Assembly: GCA_000469685.2 (NCBI GenBank)
Contig: LS997564.1
Span: 34,490,151-34,554,150 of the forward strand
Reading direction: 5' to 3'
DNA length: 64,000 bases
From: Haemonchus contortus
Lineage: Eukaryota > Nematoda > Chromadorea > Rhabditida > Trichostrongylidae
The notes beneath the pieces are model-generated. The model saw nothing but the letters and a program-made list of their open reading frames with translations, did not search any database and was not told the DNA's origin. Both the position numbers and the translations under genes were made by a program. Positions within the stretch are counted from its first letter, which is position 1. Each line of letters starts with the position of its first letter. Positions 49,865 to 63,400 of this stretch are shown here, one piece after another.

Positions 49865-50854
49865 ATGTACGCTATGTCGCTTATCATCGCCTCCTCTCTG
49901 CTTGCCATCGCCACTGCACAGTACGGTATGTACAGCATGATGGAAATTACCGTATACTATCAGTAGCTCTTAGCATTTAGTTCAGTTTCGCACGAGTTTT
50001 TTCAATTTTTCAAAAATACCTTATGGTTGTTTCAGTGATGCCCCCAGCCGGTCCGGCATGCACTCCTTCATGTGTGGGAGGAGCGATGTAAGTTGATTTT
50101 CCTTCACTTCAAACATTTCCGCTTCAATATTTACTCATCGAATTTTTAAAAATAACGAAATCCACCTTCCAGGTGTTATGCTGGCGCCTGTCAGTGCCCC
50201 CAACCAGCTGTTGTATATAGTCCTGTAGTAGGCTGCTCTCCACCCGTACCAGTAGCGCCAGTAGCACCAGTACCAATGGCACCAGCACCAGTAGTTACTG
50301 GCCGTCTGATTCCGCAGGTAGGCCTATATGAACTTACCTAACTAATTACTCTCTATGTCGAAAACTTTCCTTAAAATTTGCTCTTCCCCTAGCCTTGAGT
50401 TCATCTTTCTAGAGCATATATTTAGGCCCTTCCCGGCTCTCCCTGTGAACCAGGTGTTGAGTGCACTGGAGGTTCTGTCTGTTCTCTGGGTGTGTGCCTC
50501 TGCCCACCAGAGCTCATACAAGAGGGTACTGTCTGCGTGAGCCGTACAGTCTACAGTGTTGTCCCACCTCCAGCAGTTGTTGTGCCAACCGTACCCGTTG
50601 CCCCTGCTGTACCGGTGAGTTCCGTCCTCATGTGTGTTCACTGTACCTCGGCCAAATATTGTGTGCTTCCAGGTTGCCCTTGGAGCACCGTGCTACACTC
50701 CGGCCACTCCATGTGCACCGGGAGCACTTTGCACCTCCGGTGTTTGCCAGTGTTCTCCAGCCTACACTCCCACAGCCAGTGGATGTATACTCAGAAGTAA
50801 GTTGAATCTCAGCTCGATTCCAATCAACTGCATTTTTCCTATTTTTTAGAATAA
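49865..50854 (+). CDS. Small secreted protein with three EB (cysteine-rich) modules
   Basis: Six exons join in frame: 49865-49925, 50036-50087, 50173-50317, 50426-50614, 50673-50796 and 50850-50854, giving 191 aa. The N-terminus (MYAMSLIIASSLLAIATAQ) is a classic signal peptide. Three EB modules follow with the C-x-G-x2-C-x5-C-x-C pattern: around CTPSCVGGAMCYAGACQC, CEPGVECTGGSVCSLGVC and CAPGALCTSGVCQC. Modules 1 and 2 are separated by a Pro/Val/Ala linker (PVAPVAPVPMAPAPVV) and modules 2 and 3 by a similar one (PPPAVVVPTVPVAP). EB modules are nematode extracellular domains of unknown biochemical role. The protein ends CILRK, and the stop is in a 5 nt last coding exon. An inner Met at 49874 could also start it. 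It is expected to be extracellular. Confidence 0.88.
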
Positions 50855-50926
50855 TCATCTGATCGTCGACTGATCGAGCCTACCTCAACTACATACCTGT
50901 ACATTGTTGTCATTATATGAGCGATT

Positions 50927-50932
50927 AATAAA
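50927..50932 (+). terminator. Poly(A) signal of the EB-module gene
   Basis: AATAAA lies 72 nt after the stop codon, consistent with a short 3' UTR. Confidence 0.65.
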
Positions 50933-50949
50933 GATCCAATATAAAATAT

Positions 50950-52260
50950 ATGATAATCGTGCTCAATTAAAATATCTCCGAAAGCTTCGGAAGATCAATG
51001 CTACTTTGAGGTTATATTCGAATATACATTTTTAGTGGTAAACGTAGATCATTTGTACAGGCAATGACCATGTCTGGGGCTATCAGATGAATTCCATATA
51101 GAAAGGAAGGTAATACGTTCGTATGATGGTCTCTCTCGAGATTCGCTATTCATTCGACTTTAATGTGAAATTGCATAGCTTGTAAATATGCTTATGACCT
51201 GCGCGAAAAACTTTGTTAACTAGTTAAACAGATGGCCATGCTCAGTTGATAAAATGACGACGATACATTAATAAATTAGTTTGTCTTGTCTTGAGCTTCC
51301 CCCCCCCCCTCCCCCTCAATAATCGGACACCTTCCTTCAGAACATCGATGGAACGAGAATAGAACCCGAAGCGTTTTCTTTTTGTAGGCTGAGTAAGTAC
51401 CCGAAAATTGTGCATTGATTCACATGAAGCGTAGCCACTGTTCTATAGGCAGCACCAGCCCGGTTCAAACCAGATAACATTGAAAAAATTGAGAATATCT
51501 CATCCATGTGAAACAAGGCATTCATAGAATGCGAGCCTATAGAAACAGAGCAGTTTTTAAGCCAATGCTCTCGTCATGCCTCTTTGACGAAATGCAACAT
51601 TATGCAGTGCCCAGATAAACTTATATTACAACATATTCGTGGCTGGAATCGAAGGAATAACTGGATAATAATGTGCATCCCACTTTCGAGATCTGGGAGA
51701 GTAGAAGGGGGTGATCCGCAATCGTGAACTGAAGCTTGGATAAGGTTTGTGTGGGTAACACGTCAAAGATGTAGAGAGGTGCTCTAGTTAGTTTAGAGTG
51801 TCTAGCTCAGAACCATAACCCTTCATTACATATGAGATTCGTAAAATGTCACCGAGTTCAGGCAACGTTCTACCAAATTCTTTTTTGACTTATACGCTTC
51901 CTTTCAATCCCGGATTATCATCACAGCAAAATACATAACTACTAGGAGTATACGTTAGAGCATAGCAAGCTGCTGGAGAGTACATATATGCCGAAAACGG
52001 TTAATACGAATTGGCCTCATCCTCTTGAATTCGAATTAAGTACGACGTGGTAGAGACGATCTAGACGAGAAAGCATAGCCCGCTACACGTCGTTTCCGAA
52101 ACTGTAGAAGATCTGTTTCCTAGAACATGCGAAAGCACAAACGCCGGCGGAGTAGATGAGTAGGTGTCCACGTCAACACACACTTGACCATGAACATAGA
52201 CTCGTACAAAAGCTTGAAGTCAAAGCGGACATTTGTGATTGGGAAGATGTGGTTCAACCC
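50950..52260. other. Intergenic, no gene seen
   Basis: Contains a C-rich run (51301-51316) and no exon-like segments. Confidence 0.4.
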
Positions 52261-52269
52261 CAGCTCTAA

Positions 52270-53100
52270 CAATCTTCGCTATTTATGCATCAACATCGAG
52301 CTATGAAGAGAAGAAGAGGTTACGTTTTAGAGACAGAAAAGATCATACTACCTCCAATCTTCAGTAGTTTCAAGGCCAATATTGGCCCCAAGAGGACGGC
52401 TGAAACCTTCATCGAGCCTCACGGAAGGGAGTGAAAGAGCGAGGTGAAAGCTGTCGGAACTTATTATGTCTACCGACACCATCCATGGTAATAAGTAGAG
52501 GCCCTCTCATTTGCGATGGACTTCCGATGGACAGATCCACGGTGAAATAGATCATATCATCTTCAACCGAAAGTTTTGCCTGACTGACGTCGTTGCTGTT
52601 TCGAAACGGGATAAGACCATCATCTCCTCTACGCTACATACCGTTCTTCTGTGCGTGAGGAGAGAGCTGGGGAATTCAGGCAATGAAGCCCCACGACTGT
52701 TGTCCACTGGAATCACTTTACTTGCAGGTTTGTGGGAAGGCTCCGATAACGAAACATTGATGAAAAATACACGATAGTGCTAAAAAAACAGCTCATTCCG
52801 AGCTAACAATCTTCGGGCACCATGACCAAACTATGACGACGAGAATGGACTGGATCCTCCACAGAGAAACACACTTTCTCTAAGGCGATCGTTGGCGACA
52901 TCAGTACCAAGCTGAGCCTCGTAGAGGTTTCACATCGAGCATCGATGAATGGAATGAGATGAGCAAAGTGGGTAAATGCCCGAGCTCATCATGTCGACTG
53001 ACACGATCGGTGGCAACTCGTAATGTCAACAGCTTTTACACTCACGATGGGCTCGGGAGCCTGGTAGACAGTTTCAGAATAAACACATCATATCATCCTT
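52270..53100 (+). pseudogene. RTE-type endonuclease remnants, two diverged fragments
   Basis: At 52510-52640 the plus frame reads WTSDGQIHGEIDHIIFNRK, then FCLTDVVAV. This is the C-terminal part of the apurinic-like endonuclease of RTE elements (the N-x-IDHI block followed by the LTDV segment). A second, more decayed copy of the same region lies at about 52930-53095 (GACTGACACGATCGGTGGCA, CACTCACGATGGGCTCGGGA, ending CATCATATCATCCT). No reverse transcriptase follows and the frames contain stops. Both are dead. Confidence 0.65.
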
Positions 53101-53298
53101 AAATGAACGACGCATGTGTGTAGGTTCGTGTAGGTGTGGGTGTATTTAAGGACAGCAAGTTTGCAGAAGCTCGACCCAAATAAGCAATTGCAATATGATG
53201 TAGTTGTGCGGCATAATGGTATAAAATACTGTAAGTTTTTAAGGAAATCTTTGACCTCCAGCAGTAACTTGGCAAAAATATTCTTCAAATAGGAAAAA

Positions 53299-53698
53299 GG
53301 TGAAAATGTAGTTGGGGGGGGGGCCACCCATCCGAAGGTCAGTATATCAAGAAATGAATTCAGTCTAACGTGTTAGTCCTTGTTATATCAGCACTGTATC
53401 GGATGCGTAGAGGATGATGGGAACCGACCGCTTTAGCTCTTTTATGCGGTTTCAGCTAAGGAAATTTACTTTCCCAAATAAACCTAGGTAGGGTAGGAGC
53501 ACTTGGGTGGCTGGGATGATTACCTCCTGCTAAAAAAAAAAGAAAGAAAACTCGCCCACCGCGGTGCTCCTTCCCTACGAAAGCCCTTGATATAACACGA
53601 CACGTCCGTGATATAACACGGTATAACGCGTTTCATTGAGTTCATTTCTTGATATACCGACATCGTGATAGGTGGCCCCCCCCAACTACATTTTCACC
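53299..53698. mobile_element. 400 bp MITE with perfect 8 bp target-site duplications
   Basis: The ends are inverted repeats: GGTGAAAATGTAGTTGGGGG at the left, and its complement ending CAACTACATTTTCACC at the right. The arms extend inward through CAGTATATCAAGAAATGAA (about 60 bp). The element is flanked on both sides by AGGAAAAA (53291-53298 and 53699-53706). An 8 bp duplication with no internal transposase fits a non-autonomous hAT, P or Merlin-type element. The GG terminus is compatible with Merlin, but I cannot decide. Confidence 0.9.
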
Positions 53699-53814
53699 AG
53701 GAAAAACTATGAGAAGAGAGGCCCTTCTATAATAGAATACGTACATATCTGACCAAGTACGACTGAGAGTATTAGCATCCTCTTTTGCAGATGATTACTT
53801 CTATGAATTTCTAT

Positions 53815-53834
53815 GCTATGCTATGCTATGGTTA
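53815..53834. repeat. Short (CTATG)n microsatellite
   Basis: Four consecutive copies of CTATG, too short to matter beyond being a polymorphism candidate. Confidence 0.8.
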
Positions 53835-54460
53835 GCAGCAGATCAGCGATATGTTAAACTGCGTCCTTGATGTCATTACCATAGCTGCGAGTAAGTGTTT
53901 TACTGGTTTGTTGTTTTCTATGCAATGAAGATCGCCCAACAACTTAATCTGACCTGATTACGATGGCCTGATAACAACCGACAATGGCTAATTCCGCAGT
54001 TTAGTCTAGTTTCCAGCTCTATACATCTGTTTTTTGCTGTTTTACTGCAGCTTTTTCTGAAAGACCTCTCCTATACCTCGAAATGAAGCCTTCAAAAGCC
54101 CAGTTTTGTAGGATCTTGAGTCCTGAGCTCATCTATAAACCTTCAGAATTATGGTTCATGTTGTTGACGCGCGTAAAGGGGAAGACTAACGTTAACCACT
54201 CTTATTTTCAAGATGCGCCACGTATTTGACCCTTACCCAGAATAACAACGCCATTCGAACATGCCCCTTGGGACTAGGGAGAGCTCCTTCTCTGTTTTTC
54301 TGACGGGTGAGGATTGAAGGGAATTCCACCTGTTTTTTCCAAACAATGGATGCGTTCAGTTCTGAATCAGTCAACCATCACAGATTGACCTCTCAACAAA
54401 TTGCTTTCACCCCATAACTTGAAAATATGCATGCCATCTTTTTGAATTTTATTTCACTTG

Positions 54461-54470
54461 TTTTCAGGCG
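54461..54470 (+). promoter_or_regulatory. Acceptor-like site just before the tyrosinase start
   Basis: TTTTCAG and then GCG before the ATG at 54471, the same 3 nt spacing as at mrps-34. Fits SL trans-splicing or a 5' UTR intron. Confidence 0.5.
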
Positions 54471-57400
54471 ATGCAACCAACGAACGCTTTGCGTTTGTTG
54501 CTCTTTCTAGGTACCGTAATCATTACTGTGAATTCACAAGGTATTTGTTCATTAGCTCCAACCCAAGCTCTACAGATTATTTGCTCTCAAATCAATGCAT
54601 GGGCCAACAGTGCGAGGGTTTGTTTCTATCTACACAGATTTATATTTACATAATACAATTGCTCACGAAACTGTTTACTATATAAGCAATCCTCGTAGAC
54701 ACGGCATCACCTATTGAAATCACTCCAAATTATCGAGTCGTTACAGAACAGTCAGACCCCAGGACGCCTTGTTCAGAGTAACGAGCAGCTTTTTGACAAC
54801 TGCGGCCTAACAGTTCCTCTTCAACTCGATCTGCTTTCCTTTTAACTATTATATCTACACTCCTCATCCTTTAAGTTTGCTATAACCTTTCCAAAAACCC
54901 TAGACCTTATACATCAACAGTCGTTAGGTCAGAACGAGGGGACAGAAGAAACACGCTAATTCGCAGTGTTCCACGTGCGGCTTACTTCAAGGAATCGCTG
55001 CGGATGTCTCTCAAGACACTCGCAATACCATTTCGTCTTTTCGCCAAATTTTCGGACGACAAATTTAGCTATCATCGCAATGAGAATTGCAAACTACGTT
55101 TTCCATGGTTAATTTCCGTGACATGACGATCTAGGCAAAGGCAATCACGCTGACATCGCCGTAACATAGACATATATGAGTACGGTACCATCAGAGGCAT
55201 GCTTGGGGAAAAGGAAACAATAGTATTTGAGGAAAATGTATTGGAGTAGCTATTTTCAGAGTGTAGCAGCCGTGTCTCCGACTGCCGCTCAAGCGCCAAG
55301 TGCTGCCGGTGGTGGTGCAACCGCTTCACTTCTGGCCACTTCCACAACAGCAAGAAACGCCTATGAGTGCATGGATATTGCATGCCTGTGTGGATTTTTT
55401 GGAGGTTTGTTCAGAGGCATGGTCAGAGTTGAGGAGAGAAGACAGGAGCCGGGTAGAAATATTGGGTTGAGTCATAAGTCCTCGGACAAATTGGCAATGA
55501 TAATATTTATCTTACAATTTTTAAACGACAATAGCGAATCAGTTGAAATATGCTCCATTGGCATCAATGGTCTTCTGCCAATGCTTGGGCAGATCGTAGA
55601 TGTCCTTGCTTTAGAAAGCTGGGAGCTGGCCCTTGGAGAACTGCACCAGTGCCATTTTGATGTCGTCGCGGGTTTGAAAGTCCTGACCATCCAGATGACG
55701 TTGAAGATGGGAAAAAAGGTGGTAATCCGAGGGATCCAAGTCTGAGGAACATGGTTGGTGTGGTAAACTTGTCCTGTCGAAATTCGTCAGTTCAGTTTTG
55801 GTCGTTCTTGCAATGTGAGGGCGAGCGTTGTCGTGCTGGAAGTAAACTTTGGGCTGCTGTGGACGTGTAGCTTCGGGATTCGCCTTCATATTCCTCAGTT
55901 GCGTAATGTAGACGTGTGTGGTCACTGTGCATCCTTCGTCCAGCAGCTCCCATTATTCGAACAGAGAGCGCTCCACCAGAATCAGAGCATAACCTCTTTG
56001 GCGTGTACGTTGGGTTTGGGTGAGTCTTCTGCATGCGCACCTTTGTCAGTCCATTGAGCACGCCGGTGAACGTTAGAGTAGAGGTTCGACTTCGCAACCC
56101 TGGTGACCAGGTACTCGAGCCACGTGTGGTGCCTTTGAGCGTGAGGACAGAATGTGCCACGTCGTCGCGACGGTCTATGTCATACTGCTTCAAAGCATGA
56201 GGCATCTATGGACCGAGCTTTCGCACCTTGTCGATTGACTTCAATTCACCAAGAGCTGTGGACTGACTCCCCAAGGGTGGCTGCCAGTTCACGAGTAGTT
56301 TGATACGGATCGGCTTCCACCTGGCTCCGCAGCACCTTCAAATCTAACTTCATTGAGCGTCCCGGACGGTCTTCATTTTCGACGGAATAGTCGCCCGATG
56401 CGAACTTCTGGTAAATTGTACACCTCCTGCTTAAGGACGTCCTTCATACCTCTGTCGATTGCCGTGCGTTCATGGCCAGATAAAAAAATAAATATGGTGG
56501 TGTTGCGGATGTGGAGTTGCGACGGCTTGAAATCATGAGGCACAGTTGCTGGAAAGGAAACAGTTAGGTGCCTTCTCCAGCATGCGTTTGGAAGAGCTTT
56601 CCATACTCTATCTAACAATGCCTCGCACGTTCATTTTCGCCACCTCTTTCCCGAGTTATGATCGCTAGAATTCATCACTATCACATTGTCCGAGGACTTA
56701 TGACTCAACCTAATAGCTTGAGCAGTACTTATCCGTACCCCGGACTGGTTCGCCACTACTCGGATTATGCTATCGAAACTTCTTGAAAAAAAAAATTCCC
56801 CATGAACTCATCGATTCGCTCAGGCAATGGCGGCTCTAACTGCGTACTGCCTAATGGACAACGACTTACAAGAGGCCTTCGAAAGGAATATCGTGTGATG
56901 ACAGATGCTGAACGCCAGCGGTGAGTGATCAAGATTTTGCATGGAATATGCCAAGGGTAGCCTCCAATGAACATTTCATAGCCGGAGCTTTGAATAAGAG
57001 ATTTCGTGATCTTTGGATTACAAATGAGACTGAACGCCGCTTAAAGGCACGGTTCACGATAGAAAATGTTACTGAGTTCTTCCTTCAGGAATACTCAGCG
57101 CTCCCCATGGGTGATAGAAGGGACCCTCTCGCTCCCACAATCTTGGCGCTTAGGGCATAGTGGAAGCCCCGTTGCTGCCGTAATTGGCTTTGACTCCCCT
57201 CGATCGATGTCACGTTAGACGAGTGTCGAGACAATACAGATTGCAACTATTCGCTCTAGGACCCGCACACAATCAGCTGACCGCCGAGTGATGGAGCGAT
57301 GTTTTTCTCCCATTCTTCTTTCCTCTGTTTTTCTTTTTGCTGCCGCGATCCCTTATTTAATTTTCTATTCCTAGAGGCTGAAAAAGGTGAGCCACTTTTG

Positions 57401-60400
57401 CTGTTACTAGGGTTTTTTGTTTATTTATCCTTATAAGTGAATGAATTTTTATTTACCATAGTCTGTTATTCGCACCAGGTTTCACACGGACGCAGTGAGC
57501 CACATTTTATAGCTTGTCCAAACACCCCACTCTTCTTCAATTTTCTAGTCTCGTCCAGCCCCCTTTTTATCGGTTTCTCGAAGCCTTTGTTCACTTCGGG
57601 AACACCGATTCACGCAGTTTCTTCACCTTCATCGCACTATTTTTGATCTCATCTTTCCTTTTTCATCACAATCTGGATTACCCAAAATTATCGTGAACTG
57701 TGCCTTCAAGTTCCCTATTCCCGACTTTAGAACTAGCACGTCTAAAAAATGTTTGAAAAGAATTAAAATATTTTTGAATATATAATTAATGGGCTCTGGA
57801 GTAAAGAGTGGGCAGTTTTGAATATCTCATGTGCAAGTATGACATTTACTCAATCCATGTATATAAACTCATTTCGTATGAAGAATGACAATGCGGACAA
57901 AGTTTCAAATCCACTTATCCTAATCTCCACTATATCGTGAAGATGGATACGGCAAAGAGGAATCGCGGGGCATGGCTTACTGCGAATTAACTTACTAGAA
58001 CAACCAAGGAAAGTGTGGGGCAAGTAGGAGCTATCACAAACGCAGCATTTTTCTCCTGGCAACTGTCAATAAGTGTATTTGCCTTCCTACTGTTCTAATG
58101 TTTCTCAGCGTTCAGATACCATACTGCTATGTGGACGATCAAGGGTAATGGTGACTACGACACACTGTCCCGAATTCATTCTTCCTTTCAAACATCTCCT
58201 GGAGCACATTCTGGACCAGCTTTCTTGCCATGGCATCGCGAATTCATCAAGAGGTAAAATTAGAGCGACCTCCATTCAAAACCTCATTAAATAAACAATT
58301 TACAGGTTGGAAATAGCTCTACGACGGGTTGACCCATCAATAGCCTTACCATATTGGGACTCTACTCTAGAATCTACAATACCGAATCCTGCTGAGTCCT
58401 GTTTGTTCACCAATGAATTGATGGGCAGGGCAGGTCCAGACGGATCTATCCGAACAGGAGCCTTTCGAGGATGGTTAACGGTCGACGTAAGTTATCAGGA
58501 AGATGTTTTGATGGAATTCCTTTTGATCTCCTTGGGCCAATAAAGATTAGACAATAATAAAAATGATATAATAACACGAATATTTGGATAAATATCAAAA
58601 ATTCAATTCTGATCAGTATACAGATACATTTTTCCCTAAGCAGGCATCCCTCAAAAGCAAAGCGCCACGAATTATTTCCGCCATGCATTACGCCGCGTGG
58701 GATAGTACTCAAACGTGAACTGCGACATGTGGAAAGGTGAAGTACTACGACGTAGCACCACCGCGGCCAGGCCCTACTGCAACGAAGCATACTCTGTAAT
58801 GGGACTCTACAGAAACCCAATCTATTTGGTATTGCAATCCCTTCCAATACATGCAGCAAAAGTGAAATTTCAGCAATCTCGGGTTTTTCGACGAAATCTG
58901 GGGGCCACCGGCCGACCATTCCAAGAAGCTGATATAGTTGCCGTACAGGCTACAGGCGACTTCAGACAAGTGCTCGCGAACACTGCCCCGAGTCAGGTGA
59001 GCTCTTAACATTGATGATGCTGGGGTCCATACTCACCTGGATATGGACGACTCTATGTGGGGATCCTCCTTACATCATTTATTATATCACCCTACCTATG
59101 TTAGCGAGAAGAGACTATCAGGTATTGACTACACATACTTCCAAAAATTTTCATGAAACGCTTTGAACGTTATTAGAAAAATCGTAGAATACTGAAAGTA
59201 ACTTTAGGGTTGCCCAAATCCAGCTGCATGGACGGCGCTTGAATATTCTCATGGCAATCCTCATGTGTTCATAGGAGGTAAACGATTATCAACGGTTTCT
59301 GATTTTTATCATATATAATATCAATCAGTACGAATTACTTGACTCAAGGATCTTTGGTAACAAATGATCAAAATCAAACGATTTCTAATCGAGGGCCTTC
59401 CGCATAGGTGGGATGCGAATAAAAACAGCGAATATAATAAATTTTCAACTCACCTCAGACGAAATACATGACGGTGTCGGTGTTGATTTTGGACAGCCTC
59501 GAGACTCTGACTGAATGCCTTTGCGTAGCGAACTTTCCTTTCAGGCGACATGTTTCAACCGACCACATCCACGAACGATCCCATTTTCTGGAACCATCAT
59601 TCATTTGTCGATCTGATTTGGGAAAACTGGCGACAATCACGACAGGTAAAACGAGAATTGCTGATATTGTGTTTATAAGTAGGAAATTTATTCGTGACAT
59701 CTGTTTAACTGTTCAATTACTATCAACTGTTATTACCATTTTTTAAATTACTGATTTATTAATATTACTTTTATAAATTCTTAATCTATTCCTTTTTTTT
59801 GCAGGGTCGTAGCGCTCGCGAAACTCAGTATCCTCCAAATAATGCTGCCTGTTCGAGTGCTGCCCATTACGGCCGTAACACTATGCAACCGTTTTTCCCT
59901 ATGACCAATATTGATGGATTGTCCAATCAATACACAGGTAAGTTGAAATTATAATTAATTGTAATGAAAAATATCGAAAGAAGTTCCATCCAAAAGCGAG
60001 CGGTGCAAGAATGGCAAAAGCAACAAGAATATCTACTTTTAGGTCTACATATATATATGAGGTCTACAATAATTATGAATTCTGGTAAACTACAACCTAT
60101 TGGGCTACCATTCAGAAGTCTTCATAGCTAATGACATATACTTCAAAAGTCAGAAGAATTTGATTGTGCACTGAACTTTTTGTAATGTTCTACGTGGGTT
60201 GTGGGCTGAATCACGGTAATAGGAGGGACACCAGCTTACTGGTAAAAGCTTCGTCGCGTCGTCTCCGTCACTAAAACTATCGCATTAATATACGAGCCAG
60301 GCTAGTCCTTTTGAATAAGAGGTGTTCGACTGAACTCTTCCGGTTGGATGAAACTAACTTTTTTCCGATCCCAAATTCAAAATCATATGTCTGAAATCAG

Positions 60401-63400
60401 TTTTGCATAATTATTTCTAAGAAATAAATTAGACATTCAGACAACCTCTATACCTACCAGCCCCGCCCTACGTGTTCAGGTGGAAATCCTCAAGGATGCG
60501 GATCGCGGTGATTTTTTAACGTTTTTTACGATAAAAATGACTAATATAGCAATCTATATAAAGGAAAATGTGTTGAGAAAAAGATCTCTGGGATAAAAGT
60601 GGCAATGACTTTCTTTCTATACTTATCAGGTTCAATCTAGCCGTTGCTTTCACAGTATAAAGAAGAAAGAAATAAATAAGAAAATAAGTGAACTAGTAAT
60701 GAAATTGAACAAAAAAACAGGGGTAGCAATAAGAATAAATTGAATAAACGATGATCTGAGGCTTGAAGCTTTCGCCACGGTCACAGTCAGCCTCGGAATC
60801 CTTCGAAGAGGTTTACACTTTGCGCATATGAGAGCGATACTTTTACTGCGATACTTATGATCATCTCCTACTCATTCGACTTAGCTCCAATCGACTTCAC
60901 CAAATCCATTCTTTGTATCCACTTCTGAATAGGTCTCTTGAAAGATTTGAAAGCTCTTCAGATTCCTGTTCTGTGACTTCTCACATGGTGCTCCACGTTG
61001 CTCGGCCAAGATTGCAGTGGGAGGCAATTGTGGAGGATATTTTAATAGTGAGTGTAGCAAAGCATTAGATTACGATCAAAAATTCTCGAATTCCCACTAA
61101 AGTTAAATTGAAATCAATATTCTCTAGACGAGGATCGTTGCTATCGTGGTATATGTCAGAACAATCGATGTGTACAGAACACGGTAATGCCTTGATTAAA
61201 GCACAATTTCGAACCGATTCCATAGACTGGACACATTTTAGCAACCGCCTACAACTCAGCCACCTATCATCACTACTACACCAGCTGGACCTACACCAGA
61301 AGTGAGCTAATGTTATCATTCACTAGAGGTCTAATATCAAGCGATCCAGCGAACATTATTTTAGACATGCTTCAATGAGCAACAATGCTGTGCCCCATGG
61401 GCCAATAATGGCCAATGCCGTGCCAATCCGTCGTACATGAGCCAATGGTGCAGAGCAAGTTGTGGTCTCTGCACACCCAGAACCTATGATCTTAGAGTCG
61501 GTACGGTCTCATGAATTTTCCCCTTGAAACCAATTTCCGACTCATGGCGTTCGAGATCAGAAATAAAAATTGTACATGAATTAGCAAAAGTAAGAGAGTC
61601 AGATAAGGGTAACTGTATACTTTCATCCAGCAATACGACTTGCAGTACAGGCTGCACGGGGAGGTAACTCCTGTTGGCAAGTCAGGCAGACGCCTCATGA
61701 CTGCTTCCAGCCTAAATCATCTCAAATACAAGGGACGAATCAAAAAAACTGAAAAAGTTATTTTGGAGATTACTGGTTTATCCGTAAGGTTGTTTCCATA
61801 AGTACCCATCATGTAAACTCCAAATATGCGTCCGAAGGACATTACTATTCGGGACAATAGCCGAACTTGTGGCGTATTCGAAAATTAATCTACCGGCAGT
61901 ATGACTGGACAGGAATCCCAACTTGAGCTTCAACTAATTTATGTGTATGTCTTGTAGAGTGCTCAAACCGACATGTAATGTGCGCCACATGGGCTGCTCG
62001 TGGTGAATGCACCAACAACCCATCATGGATGGTCGAGAACTGTCGACAGGCATGCAATCGTTGTGGACAGACCAGGCAACAGATATGCTATGGTGGTTCC
62101 AGTAAGTCCCATTTACTCCAATACTTTTACCCTTCAACCCCAGTGCTTTATAGCTAATCTACGCAGGCCTGATATGCGATTGATGTCCAATCTTTCAGAT
62201 CCACCATCGGCAACAACTCAACCTCCATCAACAGGTATGAAAAGACGCCGACTTCGAGTCCAAAGAAAAAGAAGTAACAATTACTATTCACTTTAGGAGG
62301 AGGCACCTGCGTGAATCAGCATTACTGCTGTATTGCGTGGGCGTCAAGAGGGTACTGCTTCAGCTCCGCGGCGTACATGGCCCAATACTGTCCGCCATCC
62401 TGTAATCAGTGCCGAGGATCATCACCGAATCCATTTTGGAATTCGCAGAGTGAGCACTTGTGATTCAAATTAATACGAGAGCAATTTTAGTTGAAAGTAA
62501 GCTATTCAAACAAGTTCTCTTGTAAAATACAGTGTAGATAGCGGAAAATGTTCCTGAACCCTCACCAATCTGACACCGTACATATAAGCAGAAGTACCAA
62601 TCTCCTAAACAGAAATACTTCTTGGGTATCTCTCAATCAGTTGAAAAGCTAGACCAGACCTGATGATCAAACCCAATTAAGCAGCCCGCACCGTTCGGGA
62701 ACTATTTCACACTTTCACGTACTCACCCCCTCTGATAATCACTACACATACCTTACCTTCTACATACCTTGCTCGTGAAAGTTCGGACAATACATATTCA
62801 TACCAAAGTAACTTAACGAGTTTGGGCAAAAGACAGACGTGTTGCACACTCGACGGGAACCAGTCGGAGTCATTTCGTCATAATCGACTTCTAATCCTCT
62901 ATTCAACTTTGCTAATGTTTCCATAATGATATTGAAACGTTTCAGCCTGCGTCGACTTCAGCTCAAATTGTGCTGGTTGGGCTCAGCAAGGCTTATGTAA
63001 TTCAAATCCCAACTACATGTGGGAGAACTGTAAACGTACATGCGGGTGAGCAAGCGACTTATTTTCCAAACTACCTTTTCAATCGTTTTACAGAAACTAT
63101 ATCCGCGTTTGATAAAATACAATCCCATCGTATAATTTGGAAGGTCTCACTAGCAGGTTTATAAGTATGATGATATACCTTTACGAAGATTTTGCTGGAT
63201 TTACTTGAATTCATAAAGCGCTGCCAAAATCTCAATGCTCCCCTAATTTTGGGTGGGGTAAAGATGCGATCGCATAGAGGGATGGGAATTTAATCTTCAC
63301 TTGCTGTAACCCTCTCCTCTTTTGTGAAATCTGAGTGAGCAATTCCTCTTAACCTATCCATTCGTGAAAGTTCTCATTTGATCTGAAATCAGGTGTGAGG

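Noticed and set aside
58107..58115. First acceptor (CTCAG at 58108) for tyrosinase exon 4
   Set aside because: It would shift the frame. The second acceptor (TTCAG at 58115) restores phase and gives the copper-ligand segment RYHTAM.
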